64,000 bases of DNA from Accumulibacter sp. (GTDB taxonomy: Bacteria > Pseudomonadota > Gammaproteobacteria > Burkholderiales > Rhodocyclaceae). The notes below the pieces were generated by a model. It was not told the DNA's origin and did not search any database. It saw nothing but the letters and a program-made list of their open reading frames with translations. Shown one piece after another: positions 28,829-39,400 of the stretch. Every line of letters begins with the position of its first letter. Within the stretch, counting starts at the first letter, position 1. The stretch lies in assembly GCA_024235695.1 (NCBI GenBank), contig JACKLX010000001.1, positions 62,001-126,000 on the forward strand, given 5' to 3'. The position numbers were made by a program, and so were the translations under genes.

Positions 28829-29620
28829 CTACTTCTTCAGACGCTGCTTGGCGGCCGTTGCCGCCGGCGTATCCGGATACTTGGCCAGCAGCGCTTCCAG
28901 CGTAGCCCGTGCGCTCTTGCTGTCGCCGAGTTCCTGCTGGCAGGTGGCGACGTTGAGCAGCGCGTCCGACGCCTTGGCGTGCGTCGGCCACTTGCTGACC
29001 ACCACCCGCTGTGCTTCGATCGTCTTCCGGCAGTCACGCAGTGCGTAATGGGCATTACCCAGCCAGTAGTAGGCGTTCGGCGCCAGCGTGCTGTCCGGAT
29101 GAGCCCGGGCAAAGGCTTCGAAAGCCGCGGCAGCCTCCTTCAGCTTGTTGGCCCTGAACAGGTTCAGCGCCGCCTCGTATTCGCGCGCTTCGGCTGCCGG
29201 ATCGCTGGCCACCTTTCTCGGCGGTTCGCTGGCCGGCTTTCCGTCGTCCGTCGTTTTCGCGTCCACGCTGGTCGGTGCCGGTGCTTCGATCTTACGCAGG
29301 CGACCATCGAGATCGACGTAGAAGTCCTGTTGCCGCTTCTTCACCGAATCGAGCTCGTAGGTCAGCGTCTCGACCTGTCCGCGCAGCCGGGCCGTCTCGT
29401 CGCGCAGCGCCTGAATCTGGCTGGCCAGCTCCATCTGTCCCCGGGCGGCGGTATCGAGACGTTCGTTCAGCTTGACCGTCAACTCACTGACCTGGCGACG
29501 GGCCTCTTCGTCATCGAACAGGCCGGCATTCGCTTGCTGCACGCCGAGTGCGGCGAACAGCACGGCGACTCCCCGGATGCTCGCGATGCCCAGCAGACGA
29601 CGATTTTCCGTCCCCGACAT
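28829..29620 (-). CDS. cpoB: Cell division coordinator / Tol-Pal system protein CpoB (YbgF)
   Basis: This 263-residue periplasmic protein has a signal (VAVLFAALGVQQANA), an N-terminal coiled coil (VSELTVKLNERLDTAARGQM...) that trimerises, then C-terminal TPR repeats (AALNLFRANKLKEAAAAFEA, NAYYWLGNAHYALRDCRKTI). CpoB links peptidoglycan synthesis with Tol-Pal during division. Start ATG 29620 is 3 nt past the pal stop. It is the last tol gene before queE. Confidence 0.93.
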   Translation of the reverse strand: MSGTENRRLLGIASIRGVAVLFAALGVQQANAGLFDDEEARRQVSELTVKLNERLDTAARGQMELASQIQALRDETARLRGQVETLTYELDSVKKRQQDFYVDLDGRLRKIEAPAPTSVDAKTTDDGKPASEPPRKVASDPAAEAREYEAALNLFRANKLKEAAAAFEAFARAHPDSTLAPNAYYWLGNAHYALRDCRKTIEAQRVVVSKWPTHAKASDALLNVATCQQELGDSKSARATLEALLAKYPDTPAATAAKQRLKK

Positions 29621-29622
29621 CC

Positions 29623-30147
29623 CTAGAACTCGCCGCTGTACAGCATGTCGGCACGGCGGTTCTCTGCCCACGCGGCCTCATTGCGCCCTTCGTTCTTCGG
29701 CTTTTCCTCACCAAGGCTGACCGCCTCGAGCTGCTCTTCGCGGGCGCCGAGCAGCGCCAGCATCTTCTTGACCGCGTCGGCACGCTTCTGGCCGAGCGCC
29801 AGGTTGTATTCACGGCTGCCGCGTTCGTCGGTATTGCCCTGGATCAACATCTTGAACTGGCGGTTCTCGGTGAGAAACTTGGCATGCGCCGCCACCAGAT
29901 CGCGGTACTCGGCTTTCACCTCGTAGTTGTCGTAGTCGAAGTAGACGCTGCGCTTCGAAAGGATGCTCTTGGGATCGGTGAGCACAGCCGGCAGATTGTG
30001 GCTGTCGACGCCCTGGGCGGTGACGGTGGCCACTCCCGGTCCGCCGCGCGACTCGACCGGCGCACCGGCGGTCGCATCCTTGTCCGGCGTCGAACTGCAC
30101 GCCGCGAGCAGCAGAGCAAGTGCGGCCGGAATAACGAGTTGTTTCAT
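29623..30147 (-). CDS. pal: Peptidoglycan-associated lipoprotein
   Basis: This 174-residue outer-membrane lipoprotein has a lipobox LLAACS (Cys near residue 17) and a C-terminal OmpA-like domain (VYFDYDNYEV, GNTDERGSREYNLALGQKRA) that binds diaminopimelate in peptidoglycan. AGGAGATTG precedes ATG 30147. It lies between tolB and cpoB in the usual order. Confidence 0.97.
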   Translation of the reverse strand: MKQLVIPAALALLLAACSSTPDKDATAGAPVESRGGPGVATVTAQGVDSHNLPAVLTDPKSILSKRSVYFDYDNYEVKAEYRDLVAAHAKFLTENRQFKMLIQGNTDERGSREYNLALGQKRADAVKKMLALLGAREEQLEAVSLGEEKPKNEGRNEAAWAENRRADMLYSGEF

Positions 30148-30185
30148 GATCAATCTCCTGCGGAATTGGCAATAAGGGCGCAGCA

Positions 30186-31478
30186 CTATTTGTTGAAGGG
30201 TCCCCACGCCGGCTCACGGACATCGCCCGCCGATATGGAAAGACGCTGTTTGATTCGGCCATCGGTCGAAACTGCGGAAAGCACGCCACGGCCACCGACT
30301 TCGGTCGCGATCAGGATCATCCGGCCATTCGGTGCGAAGGTGGGCGACTCGTCCTTCTGGGAATCGGTAATCACCTGCACCTGCCGGCTGGCGAGGTCCA
30401 TCACGCTCAAGCGAAAACCACCGTCACGCCGGCTGATGAAGGCCATCGACTTGCCATCGGGCGAAAGCCGCGGCGTGACGTTGTAGCTGCCTTCGAAGCT
30501 CACTCGCTGCGCGTCCCCGCCGTTGACGCTGACACGGTAGATCTGCGGGCTGCCACCACGATCCGACGTGAAGTATACGAATTGGCCGTCGGGCGAGAAC
30601 TGCGGCTCGGTATTGATCGCATTGGCCGTCGTCAGGCGCTGCGCTCCCGAACCATCGGCGTTGACCGTGAAGATCTGCGAGCCACCCTCCTTGCTCAGCA
30701 CGACCGCCAGCCGGCGGCCATCCGGTGACCAGGTCGGCGCCGAATTCGAACCCTTGAAGTTGGCAACGACGATCCGCTTGCCGGAGGCCAGCGAATGCAC
30801 GTAGATCACCGGCTTCTTGTTCTCGAAGGAGACGTACGCCAGACGACTGCCATCCGGCGACCACGAAGGCGAAATGATCGGCTCCTTGGAAATCAGCGCC
30901 GCCTGCGCATTCTGGCCGTCGGCATCGGCGATGTGCAGCTCGTAGCGCGAGGCGTTGACCCGCACGACATAGGCGATGCGAGTCGAGAAGACGCCCGGCT
31001 CGCCGGTCAGCTTTTCGTAGATCATGTCGGCGATGCGATGACCCGCAGCGCGCAGCATCGGTCGCGAGGTGACGAAAGCCGAGCCTCCGAGGACGCTGTC
31101 CTTGTTGACGTCGTAAAGACGAAAGCGCGCTTCCTGCCGACCATCGGCGCTGCTGCCGATGCTGCCGGCGGCCAGCGCATCGGCGCCCCGGCTCTTCCAG
31201 TCGGCGAAATCGGGGTTGGTGGTCTCGGTCATGACGACCCCGGCGGCGTCGACCATCTTGAACAGGCCGCTGCGCTCAAGGTCGCCACGCACCACCGAGG
31301 TGACGATCCGCGCCGCCGCGGGATCGCCACCGAAGTCGGCGATCGCCACCGGAATGCGGTTGGCGCCGGCACCGGTGATCTCGATCGTCAGATCGGCATG
31401 CGCCGGCACCTGCAGCAAGGCCAACACGCTGATCGTCAGCAAAACGACACGACGGAGATTGAGCAACATTCGTAACAT
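30186..31478 (-). CDS. tolB: Tol-Pal system beta-propeller protein
   Basis: A 430-residue periplasmic protein with a signal (VLALLQVPAHA). An N-terminal alpha/beta domain is followed by propeller blades, each with a SPDG-type turn: SPSWSPDGSRLAYV, APTWSPDGRRLAVV, EPQFSPDGQFVYFT, TPRLSPDGKSMAFI and a degenerate APNG. It connects TolA to Pal. It sits between an unnamed gene and pal. Confidence 0.97.
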   Translation of the reverse strand: MLRMLLNLRRVVLLTISVLALLQVPAHADLTIEITGAGANRIPVAIADFGGDPAAARIVTSVVRGDLERSGLFKMVDAAGVVMTETTNPDFADWKSRGADALAAGSIGSSADGRQEARFRLYDVNKDSVLGGSAFVTSRPMLRAAGHRIADMIYEKLTGEPGVFSTRIAYVVRVNASRYELHIADADGQNAQAALISKEPIISPSWSPDGSRLAYVSFENKKPVIYVHSLASGKRIVVANFKGSNSAPTWSPDGRRLAVVLSKEGGSQIFTVNADGSGAQRLTTANAINTEPQFSPDGQFVYFTSDRGGSPQIYRVSVNGGDAQRVSFEGSYNVTPRLSPDGKSMAFISRRDGGFRLSVMDLASRQVQVITDSQKDESPTFAPNGRMILIATEVGGRGVLSAVSTDGRIKQRLSISAGDVREPAWGPFNK

Positions 31479-31657
31479 GGCGCGGGTCCCGTACAGAATG
31501 CGCGATTATATCGCCTTTGCATGCCTGGTACTTGTAACGAATCGTGACCTTGCGGTCTGCGAAACGGCTGGCATTTCCGTAGCGAAACGACCGGAGCAAG
31601 CCGGCACAGGCCACCTCCGAGCCGCCGCAGGCAAGCGGTCGAGCGTCCTCGCCCGGT

Positions 31658-32557
31658 TCACCGGTAGCAAACGTCTCGCGACTGCATATACAGGGCAAAG
31701 AAGCCCTGATCAATCGCTCGCAGGTGTGCACGCTGCTCCACCAGGCGGCGGCTGTGGCCGCTTTTCTCGAGATCGAGAATGCCGACCAGCAGCAGGCAGG
31801 CCTGCATCGCCGGGATTTCCGCCGCCGTTGCGTGCTCGTCAAAGCGGCCGGCCAAGCTGACATGGAGGTCGAGAAGCACGGCAGGATGGCGAAGCAGAAG
31901 CCAGGCGGGAAACCAGCTGGCGTCGAGATCCTCGGCTTCCGCCTGAAACGCGACCCACTCCTTTTCGAGCCGCGAATCGTCGAGCTCGCCGAGCAGGTCG
32001 ACGAAGGACGCGGGAGCGTGCCAGGCGAACAGGAATATCGGCAGCCGGGTTGCGCGCAGGCCGCTTCGGCGATGGCAGGAAATCGCCCGCCAGCGAAGGA
32101 CCGCCGGATGCCTCGAGTGACCGGCGACAGCACTCGCCGCCTCTTCGACCCGGTCGTACGCTTCGGCGCGCAGGTATAACTCGGCGGCGTGCAATTGCGG
32201 CCGCTCGGGATCGAAAGGCGCGCCGGCCGCCTGCGCCAGACGCCGCCAGAAAAACCCGAGGAAATCCTTGCCCGCGCGACCCAGCACCCGGGCACAGGGA
32301 ACGATCCGGGTAGCGAGTACGTCCACGGCGACTTCGATCGCGTCGGCGTCGAGCAGCGAAAAATCGGCGTGCTGAAATAGCTGCAGGAAATCGTTGAGCC
32401 TGTCGAAACACGGCAGGTCCGATCGCTCGGGCGCTTCAGCACGCAAACGCGCAATGCCGTGTGCCGCGCTTTCGCTGTCGCGGGCGAGCAGCGCGGCGAT
32501 CACCTCGTTGGCCAGGGTGACCTCGCGCGAGTCGAGGAAGATGTCAAGCTGATGCAT
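31658..32557 (-). CDS. Hypothetical protein within the tol cluster
   Basis: This 299-residue cytosolic protein starts MHQLDIFLDSREVTLANEV. It is mostly helical, rich in Ala, Leu and Arg, with no signal or membrane helix. I do not recognise a domain; short repeated helices (AAHGIARLRAEAPE, AAELYLRAEAYDRVEEAASA) hint at a TPR-like solenoid. It lies between tolA and tolB, an insertion in the usual tolQRAB order. A longer in-frame start at 32611 would overlap the tolA stop and looks less likely. Confidence 0.65.
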   Translation of the reverse strand: MHQLDIFLDSREVTLANEVIAALLARDSESAAHGIARLRAEAPERSDLPCFDRLNDFLQLFQHADFSLLDADAIEVAVDVLATRIVPCARVLGRAGKDFLGFFWRRLAQAAGAPFDPERPQLHAAELYLRAEAYDRVEEAASAVAGHSRHPAVLRWRAISCHRRSGLRATRLPIFLFAWHAPASFVDLLGELDDSRLEKEWVAFQAEAEDLDASWFPAWLLLRHPAVLLDLHVSLAGRFDEHATAAEIPAMQACLLLVGILDLEKSGHSRRLVEQRAHLRAIDQGFFALYMQSRDVCYR

Positions 32558-32612
32558 GTGTCGATTGATGGCTGGCGCGGTGCCGAAAGCCGAACTTGCA
32601 GGCCGTCCCATT

Positions 32613-33608
32613 CTACTCGTCGCGCGGGCGGTACGGGATCTTCAGGACGCGTTCGAACAGCTCCGGTTGCGCGGGCCTCGGCAAGGGTGAGGACTTGCGG
32701 ATCGCCCGCTCGACGGCGGCGTCCAATACCGCGTTGCCGCTCGACCGACGGATCTTGACATCCAGCACATCGCCGCTGGGAAGCTGGGTGACCTCGAAAA
32801 CGGCCTCCGGGTTGCCCTGGATCCCCGGTGGCAAAGTGATGTTGCCGCGAATCTTGCCACGGACCTTGTCGATGTACTCGGCCAACCCGCGCGCGCGCTC
32901 GACAGCCGCCTGTTCGGCCTGCAACTGCCTGAGCTGCCGCGCCTCGGCCGCGGCCCGCTCACGCTCGATCCGGGCGGCCTTCTCGGCCGCTTCCCTGGCC
33001 GCTTGGCGAGCCGCTTTTTCCTTCTGCAACTGCTCCTGCTCGCGTTTCAGCTGATCGTCGAAGTTCGGCCGCGGCTCGGCTTTCGGTTCTGCCTTCTTCG
33101 GCGGCTCTTTCGGCTTTGGTTCTTCCTTCCTGGGCGGCTCCTTCGGCTTTTCGACCTCCTTCTTGGCGGCCTCCTTGACCTGGGGCGCTTCCTTCTTCGG
33201 CGGCTCCTTGGGCTTCTTGTCGTCTTTCAGCGGGATGTCCGGTTTCGCCGGGGGCTTGGGTTCCGGCTTCGGCTCGGGCTTCGGCTCGGGTTTTGGAAGC
33301 GGCTTGGGTTCCGGCTTCGGAACTGGTTTCGGCTCCGGTTTCGGCTCCGGTTTCGGCTCCGGTTTCGGCTCCGGTTTCGGCTCCGGTTTCGGCTCCGGCG
33401 CCGGCTCGGGACGACTCGCGGCGAGCGGCGCCGGAGCGCTGCGCCAGACTTCGACTTCGACCGACTTCGGTGCCTTGCTCTTCCATTGCACGCCGAAGAA
33501 CAGCGCACCGATCAGCAACAGGTGCACGATCGCCGACAGCAGTAGCGAAGGCCACTTGGCGGGGTCCTGCGCCTGCTCCGGTCGGCTTGCGGTGTCGTCG
33601 GATTCCAC
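32613..33608 (-). CDS. tolA: TolA envelope-spanning protein
   Basis: The 331-residue protein has one N-terminal membrane helix ([20 protein letters not shown]), a long Pro/Glu/Lys region of EPKP repeats (about residues 67-125), a Lys/Glu/Ala-rich helical domain, and a C-terminal globular domain ([30 protein letters not shown]). TolA couples the TolQR motor to TolB-Pal. The EPKP section is unusually long and regular and reflects a tandem DNA repeat. Confidence 0.95.
   Translation of the reverse strand: MESDDTASRPEQAQDPAKWPSLLLSAIVHLLLIGALFFGVQWKSKAPKSVEVEVWRSAPAPLAASRPEPAPEPKPEPKPEPKPEPKPEPKPEPKPVPKPEPKPLPKPEPKPEPKPEPKPPAKPDIPLKDDKKPKEPPKKEAPQVKEAAKKEVEKPKEPPRKEEPKPKEPPKKAEPKAEPRPNFDDQLKREQEQLQKEKAARQAAREAAEKAARIERERAAAEARQLRQLQAEQAAVERARGLAEYIDKVRGKIRGNITLPPGIQGNPEAVFEVTQLPSGDVLDVKIRRSSGNAVLDAAVERAIRKSSPLPRPAQPELFERVLKIPYRPRDE
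33325..33396. repeat. Perfect tandem 12-bp repeat in tolA
   Basis: Six exact copies of GGTTTCGGCTCC (plus strand) lie head to tail and encode EPKP on the minus strand. Degenerate copies extend the tract towards 33250. Identical codons in all six units suggest recent expansion by slippage. Confidence 0.95.
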
Positions 33609-33619
33609 TGATCAGGAAC

Positions 33620-34024
33620 TCACTTGTCGGCCAGCTGAACGAGCAGGCCGATCCGTTTGACCTGCTTGTTCTGAAGCTCATCCATCACCTTGAGCACCGC
33701 TTCGTAGCGGACCTTCGGATCACCCGCGATGACCACCGCCAACTCGGGGTTCTTCTCCTGCGCGGCGAGAATCGCCTCCGACAGCTCGCTCGGGCTGACC
33801 TTGCGCTCGCTGCCGCCGGGCACCAGCAGGGACAGCCTGTCGCCGGTGCGGACGATCACCTGCAAGGCCTCGGCAGGTGGTTGCGCGGCCTTGCCGACCG
33901 ACGGCAGGTCAATGCTGGCGGTGGTCATCATCGGCGCGGTGACCATGAAGATCACCAGCAGGACCAGCATGACGTCGATATAGGGGACGACGTTGATCTC
34001 GTTTTTCAGACGGCGCGGACGCAT
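33620..34024 (-). CDS. tolR: TolR/ExbD family motor component
   Basis: A 134-residue protein with one membrane helix carrying the essential Asp ([20 protein letters not shown]) and a periplasmic domain ending in [10 protein letters not shown]. It forms the proton-driven motor with TolQ. It starts 4 nt after tolQ. Confidence 0.96.
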   Translation of the reverse strand: MRPRRLKNEINVVPYIDVMLVLLVIFMVTAPMMTTASIDLPSVGKAAQPPAEALQVIVRTGDRLSLLVPGGSERKVSPSELSEAILAAQEKNPELAVVIAGDPKVRYEAVLKVMDELQNKQVKRIGLLVQLADK

Positions 34025-34028
34025 GGCC

Positions 34029-34706
34029 TTACCTCACCTGTCGTTGCAGGATGTTCGAGAACTCCTCCATGAAGGACTCGAAACGCGACGAGAGGCGGTC
34101 GATCTCGTGCGCGAAACGGTTGTAGGCGACCACCGCCGGAATCGCCGCGAAGAGGCCGATGGCCGTCGCCACCAGCGCTTCGGCGATCCCCGGCGCGACC
34201 GCCGAGAGCGTCGCCTGGCCGACGTTGGAGAGGCCGCGGAAGGAATGCATGATTCCCCAGACGGTTCCGAACAGGCCGACGTAGGGACTGACCGAGCCGA
34301 CCGAGGCGAGGAAAGCGAGGTGCGAGTCGATGCTGTCCATCTCGCGCTGATAGGTGGCGCGCATGGCGCGTCGCGAGCCGTCGATGACGTCCTTGGCGTC
34401 GAGGTTCTTCTGGCTGCGCAGCTTGGCGAATTCGCGGAAGCCGGCCTCGAAGATACGTTCCATGCTGCCGGTACTGTGACGGTCGTTGATGGCGCTCTGG
34501 TAGAGGCTGTTGAGGTCGCCACCGCTCCAGAAGTCGCGCTCGAACTGCTCGGTCTGCGAGCGCGCCGCCTTGACCGTGAACCACTTGCGGAAGATGTAGT
34601 ACCAGGACATGAACGAAACGCCGGCCAGCAGCAACATGACCGCCTGAACGACGGCGCTGGCGTTGAGGATCAGGTGCAGGATCGAGAGGTCTTGCGAGAC
34701 GTTCAT
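34029..34706 (-). CDS. tolQ: TolQ/ExbB family motor component
   Basis: This 225-residue inner-membrane protein has three membrane helices and the family segments GSVSPYVGLFGTVWGIMHSF and GIAEALVATAIGLFAAIPAV. It is the stator-like proton channel of Tol-Pal. The ATG overlaps the ybgC stop by 4 nt. Confidence 0.97.
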   Translation of the reverse strand: MNVSQDLSILHLILNASAVVQAVMLLLAGVSFMSWYYIFRKWFTVKAARSQTEQFERDFWSGGDLNSLYQSAINDRHSTGSMERIFEAGFREFAKLRSQKNLDAKDVIDGSRRAMRATYQREMDSIDSHLAFLASVGSVSPYVGLFGTVWGIMHSFRGLSNVGQATLSAVAPGIAEALVATAIGLFAAIPAVVAYNRFAHEIDRLSSRFESFMEEFSNILQRQVR

Positions 34707-35146
34707 TGCAGGGCTTCCAGTTTGGACCGCAGAAACGCGGGGATCGAAGTCGTTTTCATCAGCGCCGAATTCACGCAGACGATGTGGATGGCGGCGCTGA
34801 CCAGTTCCACCCAGCCTCCTTCGACCGTGTCGTTGGCGCGCCGGATGTGCTGCCGGAAAAAGATCTGCGCGCGGCTGATCTTGTCCACTTCGAGGCCGAC
34901 CAGCAACTGATCATCGAGCCGCGCCGGCTTCAGGTAGTCGATATTGACGCTGCGCACGACGAAGGCAACGCCCTGGTCGCGCAGCAGGTCGGCCTGCTGA
35001 TGGCCGACCGCTCGCAGCCATTCGGTTCGGCAGCGCTCGAGGAACTTGAGGTAGTTGGCGTAGTAGACGACGCCGCCAGCGTCGGTGTCTTCGTAGTAGA
35101 TACGAACGGGAATCGAGAAAGCATTGGGTTTCTGCTGGTATTTCAT
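34703..35146 (-). CDS. ybgC: Acyl-CoA thioesterase of the YbgC family
   Basis: This 147-residue hot-dog thioesterase shows the motif RIYYEDTDAGGVVYYANYLK with the catalytic Asp in EDTDAGG. It hydrolyses acyl-CoA or acyl-ACP and is the customary first gene of tol operons. ATG 35146 is chosen because the family homology begins there; no strong Shine-Dalgarno is visible. Confidence 0.95.
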   Translation of the reverse strand: MKYQQKPNAFSIPVRIYYEDTDAGGVVYYANYLKFLERCRTEWLRAVGHQQADLLRDQGVAFVVRSVNIDYLKPARLDDQLLVGLEVDKISRAQIFFRQHIRRANDTVEGGWVELVSAAIHIVCVNSALMKTTSIPAFLRSKLEALQ

Positions 35147-35222
35147 GGCCGGGAGGGATTCTAGTGCAGCTTGCGGGTGGCGGATGTAAGGTTTTTGTGA
35201 CCGGACGCATTTCCTCGCCTGC

Positions 35223-36287
35223 TCAGGGACTCTGCCAGAGCTCGGCCGGCGCTTGGGCACCCGGGTTGTCGAGCCCGAGGTGACGATAGACCGCCGCCGT
35301 CGCCACCCGACCGCGCGGCGTGCGCTGCAGGAAGCCTTGCTGGATCAGATACGGTTCGAGCACGTCCTCGATGGTGTCGCGCGCCTCGCCGATCGCCGCG
35401 GCGAGATTGTCGACGCCGACCGGCCCGCCGGCGAACTTGTCGATCACCGCCGAAAGCAGCTTGCGGTCCATCACGTCGAGGCCGCCGTGGTCGACGTCGA
35501 GCATCAGCAGCGCCGCGTCGGCGACCTCGCTGGTGATCCGGCCGGCCGCCCTGACCTCGGCGAAATCGCGCACCCGCCGCAGCAGGCGGTTGGCGACCCG
35601 CGGCGTACCGCGCGAGCGCCGCGCGATCTCCAGCGCGCCACCCGCGTCGGCCGGCACCTTGAGCAGTTGCGACGAGCGCGTGACGATCAGCGTCAACTCC
35701 TCGGGGGTGTAGAACTCGAGCCTGGCGACGATCCCGAAGCGGTCGCGCAGCGGGTTGGTCAGCATGCCGGCACGAGTCGTTGCGCCGACCAGCGTGAACG
35801 GCGGCAGATCGAGCTTGACCGAGCGCGCCGCGGGGCCTTCGCCGATCATGATGTCGATCTGGAAATCCTCCAGCGCCGGATACAGGATCTCTTCGACGAC
35901 CGGCGACAGCCGATGGATCTCGTCGATGAACAGCACGTCGTGCGGTTCGAGATTGGTCAGGATCGCCGCCAGGTCGCCGGCGCGTTCGAGCACCGGACCC
36001 GAGGTCGAGCGCAGGTTGACGCCCATCTCGGCGGCGACGATGTGCGCCAGCGTTGTCTTGCCGAGACCGGGCGGACCGAACAGCAGAACGTGATCGAGCG
36101 TGTCACGGCGCTTTCTCGCCGCTTCGATGAAAATCGCCAGCTGCTCGCGGATTTTTGCCTGCCCGACGTATTCCGCCAGTCGCCGCGGCCGCAGGGCGCG
36201 CTCGATGGCGTCTTCCTGAGTCGATTTCGACTCGCCGGAGATCAGTCGGTCGACCGGCACGCTGCCGAGGTCGTCGGTCTCGATCAT
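35223..36287 (-). CDS. ruvB: Holliday junction branch-migration helicase RuvB
   Basis: A 354-residue AAA+ motor with Walker A ([10 protein letters not shown]), Walker B (VLFIDEIHR), sensor 1 ([10 protein letters not shown]) and a C-terminal winged helix ([19 protein letters not shown]). It works with RuvA on Holliday junctions. The ATG overlaps the stop of the AI-2E transporter gene by 4 nt, so it is the last gene of a ruvC-ruvA-transporter-ruvB order. Confidence 0.97.
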   Translation of the reverse strand: MIETDDLGSVPVDRLISGESKSTQEDAIERALRPRRLAEYVGQAKIREQLAIFIEAARKRRDTLDHVLLFGPPGLGKTTLAHIVAAEMGVNLRSTSGPVLERAGDLAAILTNLEPHDVLFIDEIHRLSPVVEEILYPALEDFQIDIMIGEGPAARSVKLDLPPFTLVGATTRAGMLTNPLRDRFGIVARLEFYTPEELTLIVTRSSQLLKVPADAGGALEIARRSRGTPRVANRLLRRVRDFAEVRAAGRITSEVADAALLMLDVDHGGLDVMDRKLLSAVIDKFAGGPVGVDNLAAAIGEARDTIEDVLEPYLIQQGFLQRTPRGRVATAAVYRHLGLDNPGAQAPAELWQSP

Positions 36288-37369
36288 CGCGTCTCGACCA
36301 CTGCCACCGCCCCGTCGGCCGCCGCCGGGCCGGCGTGCTTCAGCCACTCGCGAATCAGCACCTGGCCAAGGGCAAGCAGGGTCGGGCCAAGGAAGATGCC
36401 GATGAAACCGAAGACCAGCACGCCGCCAAAGACACCGACGACGATCAGCAACAGCGGCAGGCTGGCGCTGCGCGAGATCAGGATCGGCTTGAGGAAATTA
36501 TCGACGCTGCTGATGCCGAACATCCCCCACAGCACCATGAACACCGCCCAGCCGGTCTGGCCGACCTGGTAGAGCCAGATCGCCGCGCCAAGCCAGATCA
36601 GCGTCGCGCCGATCACCGGCACCATCGAGAAGAAAAAGGTGGCGAAGGTCAGCACGATCACCCCCGGCACACCGGCGATGATGAAGCCGATCATCGCCAC
36701 CAGCGCCTGCGCCGCCGCGGTGCCGACGATCCCCGCCATCACTCCGGTGACCGTCCCTTCGGCCAGCGCCAGCATGCGCTCGCCAAGGTCGCCGCCGAGC
36801 ATGCGACTGCCGGTGAGCAGCGCGTCGGCGTAGATGTGGGCATCGCGAAAGATGAAGAAGACAAAGAAGATCACCAGCACCAGCTGCAGCAGGCCCTGCG
36901 CGAACAGCGCCACGGCCGCCAGCGCGAACTTGCGCGTCGGGTCGAAGACCTGGCGCAGCAGGGCGTTCATCTCCTCCCGGCTTTCGACCAGTTCCTGCCA
37001 GTAGCGGGCAATGTCGGTGCCGAAGATCGGCAGGTCGGCAAGCCACTTCGGAGCGTCGGCCGGCACGCCGCTTTCGAGCATCGGCTTGAGATAGCGGATA
37101 CCCATCTGGACGCCGTCGGCCAGGGTTCCCGAGAGCAGCGCCATCGGCACCACCAGCAGCAGCAACAGCAGGATCGACAGCAGCAGCGCGGCGAGGTTGC
37201 TGCGACCGCCGCAGAGCGTCAGCAGGCGGTTGCGGATCGGCAGGGTGGTGAGGCAGATGACGATGGCGAACAGCAGGGTGCCGGTAAACGGCAGCAGAAC
37301 GGCGATACAGCCAATCAACAGCAGCGCCACCATGGCGATCTGGATGAGTTGTTTGTGGCTGGGATTCAT
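36284..37369 (-). CDS. AI-2E family (PerM-like) transporter
   Basis: This 361-residue membrane protein has about eight helices. The family features include the conserved C-terminal region [21 protein letters not shown] and [13 protein letters not shown]-like segment. Substrates vary and are mostly unproven; the AI-2 name comes from a few members. It sits between ruvA and ruvB and overlaps ruvB by 4 nt. Confidence 0.88.
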   Translation of the reverse strand: MNPSHKQLIQIAMVALLLIGCIAVLLPFTGTLLFAIVICLTTLPIRNRLLTLCGGRSNLAALLLSILLLLLLVVPMALLSGTLADGVQMGIRYLKPMLESGVPADAPKWLADLPIFGTDIARYWQELVESREEMNALLRQVFDPTRKFALAAVALFAQGLLQLVLVIFFVFFIFRDAHIYADALLTGSRMLGGDLGERMLALAEGTVTGVMAGIVGTAAAQALVAMIGFIIAGVPGVIVLTFATFFFSMVPVIGATLIWLGAAIWLYQVGQTGWAVFMVLWGMFGISSVDNFLKPILISRSASLPLLLIVVGVFGGVLVFGFIGIFLGPTLLALGQVLIREWLKHAGPAAADGAVAVVETR

Positions 37370-37378
37370 GTGGTCGAT

Positions 37379-37954
37379 TCAGACCCTTGACAGCAGCTTG
37401 AGAGCCTGCCGAATGCCGTCGGAGGTCGTCGTATCGGCTGGCAGCTGTTTCATCGCCACGCCCGCTTCGCGCTCATTGTAACCCAGCGCCAGCAGCGCAT
37501 TGAGGATGTCATTGTGGCTGCTGTCGGCGGCCGGCGCGCTGGTCGGCAGGGCGTCGGCGAGCTTGCCCTTGAGTTCGAGCAGCAGGCGTTCGGCGGTCTT
37601 GGTGCCGATCCCCGGCACCCGCGTCAGGCGGCCGACCTCCTGGCGGGCGACGACCTGCGCCAGATCGCCCACCGACAGCCCGGAAAGTACCGACAGCGCC
37701 AGCCGCGCGCCAACGCCGGAGATCTTCAGCAACTGGCGAAACGCGAAGCGCTCGGCTTCGCTGGCGAAACCGTAAAGAAAATGGCCGTCCTCGCGAACGA
37801 CGAAGTGGGTCAGCAGGGCGAGCTTCTCGCCGTTTTCGGGCAGATTGTAGAAAGTGCTCATCGGCACGTCGAGTTCGTAGCCGATGCCCTGCACGTCGAT
37901 CACTACCTGCGGTGGGTTCTTTTCCACCAGGATGCCTGCGAGGCGGCCGATCAT
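37379..37954 (-). CDS. ruvA: Holliday junction DNA helicase subunit RuvA
   Basis: A 191-residue protein with an N-terminal OB domain ([20 protein letters not shown]), two helix-hairpin-helix motifs ([39 protein letters not shown]) and a C-terminal three-helix RuvB-binding domain. It targets RuvB to junctions. Confidence 0.97.
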   Translation of the reverse strand: MIGRLAGILVEKNPPQVVIDVQGIGYELDVPMSTFYNLPENGEKLALLTHFVVREDGHFLYGFASEAERFAFRQLLKISGVGARLALSVLSGLSVGDLAQVVARQEVGRLTRVPGIGTKTAERLLLELKGKLADALPTSAPAADSSHNDILNALLALGYNEREAGVAMKQLPADTTTSDGIRQALKLLSRV

Positions 37955-37967
37955 CCTTGCTCCTCCC

Positions 37968-38522
37968 TCACTTGCCGACGATCAGGCGGCCGTTGCGGAC
38001 GCGCAGACCGCAGCTGGCGACTCCGCCCAGCCCCTGGCCCCCGTGCGCGTGCGCGATCGCGCAGGCCAGCGCATCGGCGGCGTCCGGACCGGGATCTGCC
38101 GACAGCGACAACAGCCGACGCACCATGTGCTGCACCTGCCGCTTGTCGGCGTGGCCATTGCCGACCACCGCCTGCTTGACCTGCAAGGCGGTGTACTCGG
38201 CGACGCCGAGGCCGCTGGCGACCAGCGCGCTGATCGCCGCGCCACGCGCCTGGCCAAGCCGCAGCGTCGATTGCGGATTGACGTTTACGAAGACGATCTC
38301 GACCGCCGTCTGATCGGGTCGATGGCGATCGACCAGCTCGCGCAGACCGGCGTGGATCGTTCCCAGCCGCACCGGCAGCGAATCGCCGGCGGCGGTCCTG
38401 ATGCAGCCGCTGGCGAGGTAGGCCAGGCGATTGCCACTTTTCTCGATGAGCCCGAAACCGGTGACGCGCAAGCCCGGATCGATGCCGAGAATGCGCAGCG
38501 CCCGGGGCCCGGCGCCGCTCAT
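37968..38522 (-). CDS. ruvC: Crossover junction endodeoxyribonuclease RuvC
   Basis: A 184-residue resolvase of the RNase H fold. Catalytic acids are visible in [18 protein letters not shown] and [13 protein letters not shown]. It starts at ATG 38522, [17 protein letters not shown], and overlaps the upstream EamA gene by 4 nt. It is followed by ruvA after 13 nt. Confidence 0.96.
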   Translation of the reverse strand: MSGAGPRALRILGIDPGLRVTGFGLIEKSGNRLAYLASGCIRTAAGDSLPVRLGTIHAGLRELVDRHRPDQTAVEIVFVNVNPQSTLRLGQARGAAISALVASGLGVAEYTALQVKQAVVGNGHADKRQVQHMVRRLLSLSADPGPDAADALACAIAHAHGGQGLGGVASCGLRVRNGRLIVGK

Positions 38523-39400
38523 CGCGCAGTCGCCCGCGCCAGATAGACGCCGCTCACCGCCAGCACCATGCCGGCAACCGCCAGCGCGCCGAGCGTCTCG
38601 TCGAACAGCAGCCAGGCGATCACCGCCGTGCTCGGCGGCGTCAGGTAGAACAGCGTCGCGACATTGACCGCACTGCCACTGCGGATCAGCACGTTGAGCA
38701 GGCTGATGGCGCCGACCGAGAGCACCAGGACCAGCCACAGCAGCGCAAAAACGAACTGCGGCGTCCAGTCGATGAGCATGCTTTCGGTCGCCGACGCGAC
38801 CATCGCGGTGACCACCGCGGTCGGCAGGAACTGGATCACCGAACCCGTCCGCAAATCGAAACGCGGGCAGAAGCGCTTCTGATAGAGGGTCCCGAGGGTG
38901 ATGCCAAGCAGCGCCGCGATGGCTGGCAGAAGCATCGCCGCCAGCGGCACATCGCCAAGCTTGTTGGCCACCACCAGGCTCACCCCGACGAAACCGAGCA
39001 CCAGTCCCAGCCACTGCCGCGGCGACACCTGCTCGCCGAGCAACAGGCCGACGCCACAGGCGGTCAACAGCGGTTGCATGCCGACCACCAGGGCGGTGAC
39101 GCCAGCCGGCAAACCGTTTTTGATGGCCATGAAAACGCCGCCCAGATAGACCGCGTGCACCAGCAGGCCGGTGACGCCGATGTGCATCACCTGGCGGACG
39201 TCGCCGGGCCAGGGCGCGCGCGTCAGCAGCACCAGCGGAATCATCAACCCCAGGACCAGCAGGTAGCGGGTCAGCAGGAAGGTCAACGGTTCGGCGTAGG
39301 GCAGGCCGAACTTCGCGCCGATGAAGCCGGTGCTCCACAGAAAGACGAAGAGAAAAGGCAGGGCGGCCGACAGACGGGAGACAGGCTTCGCACTTTGCAT
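38519..39400 (-). CDS. EamA/DMT-superfamily transporter
   Basis: A 293-residue protein of two EamA repeats, about ten membrane helices. The first begins [20 protein letters not shown]; the second has [11 protein letters not shown]. It probably exports small metabolites; the substrate is unknown. ATG 39400 is used; an upstream in-frame ATG at 39487 adds a Cys-rich leader without family similarity. The 3' end overlaps ruvC by 4 nt. Confidence 0.88.
   Translation of the reverse strand: MQSAKPVSRLSAALPFLFVFLWSTGFIGAKFGLPYAEPLTFLLTRYLLVLGLMIPLVLLTRAPWPGDVRQVMHIGVTGLLVHAVYLGGVFMAIKNGLPAGVTALVVGMQPLLTACGVGLLLGEQVSPRQWLGLVLGFVGVSLVVANKLGDVPLAAMLLPAIAALLGITLGTLYQKRFCPRFDLRTGSVIQFLPTAVVTAMVASATESMLIDWTPQFVFALLWLVLVLSVGAISLLNVLIRSGSAVNVATLFYLTPPSTAVIAWLLFDETLGALAVAGMVLAVSGVYLARATAR

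Noticed and set aside
33325-33396. The 12-bp tolA tandem repeat as a regulatory or CRISPR repeat
   Set aside because: It is an in-frame coding repeat for EPKP without spacers.
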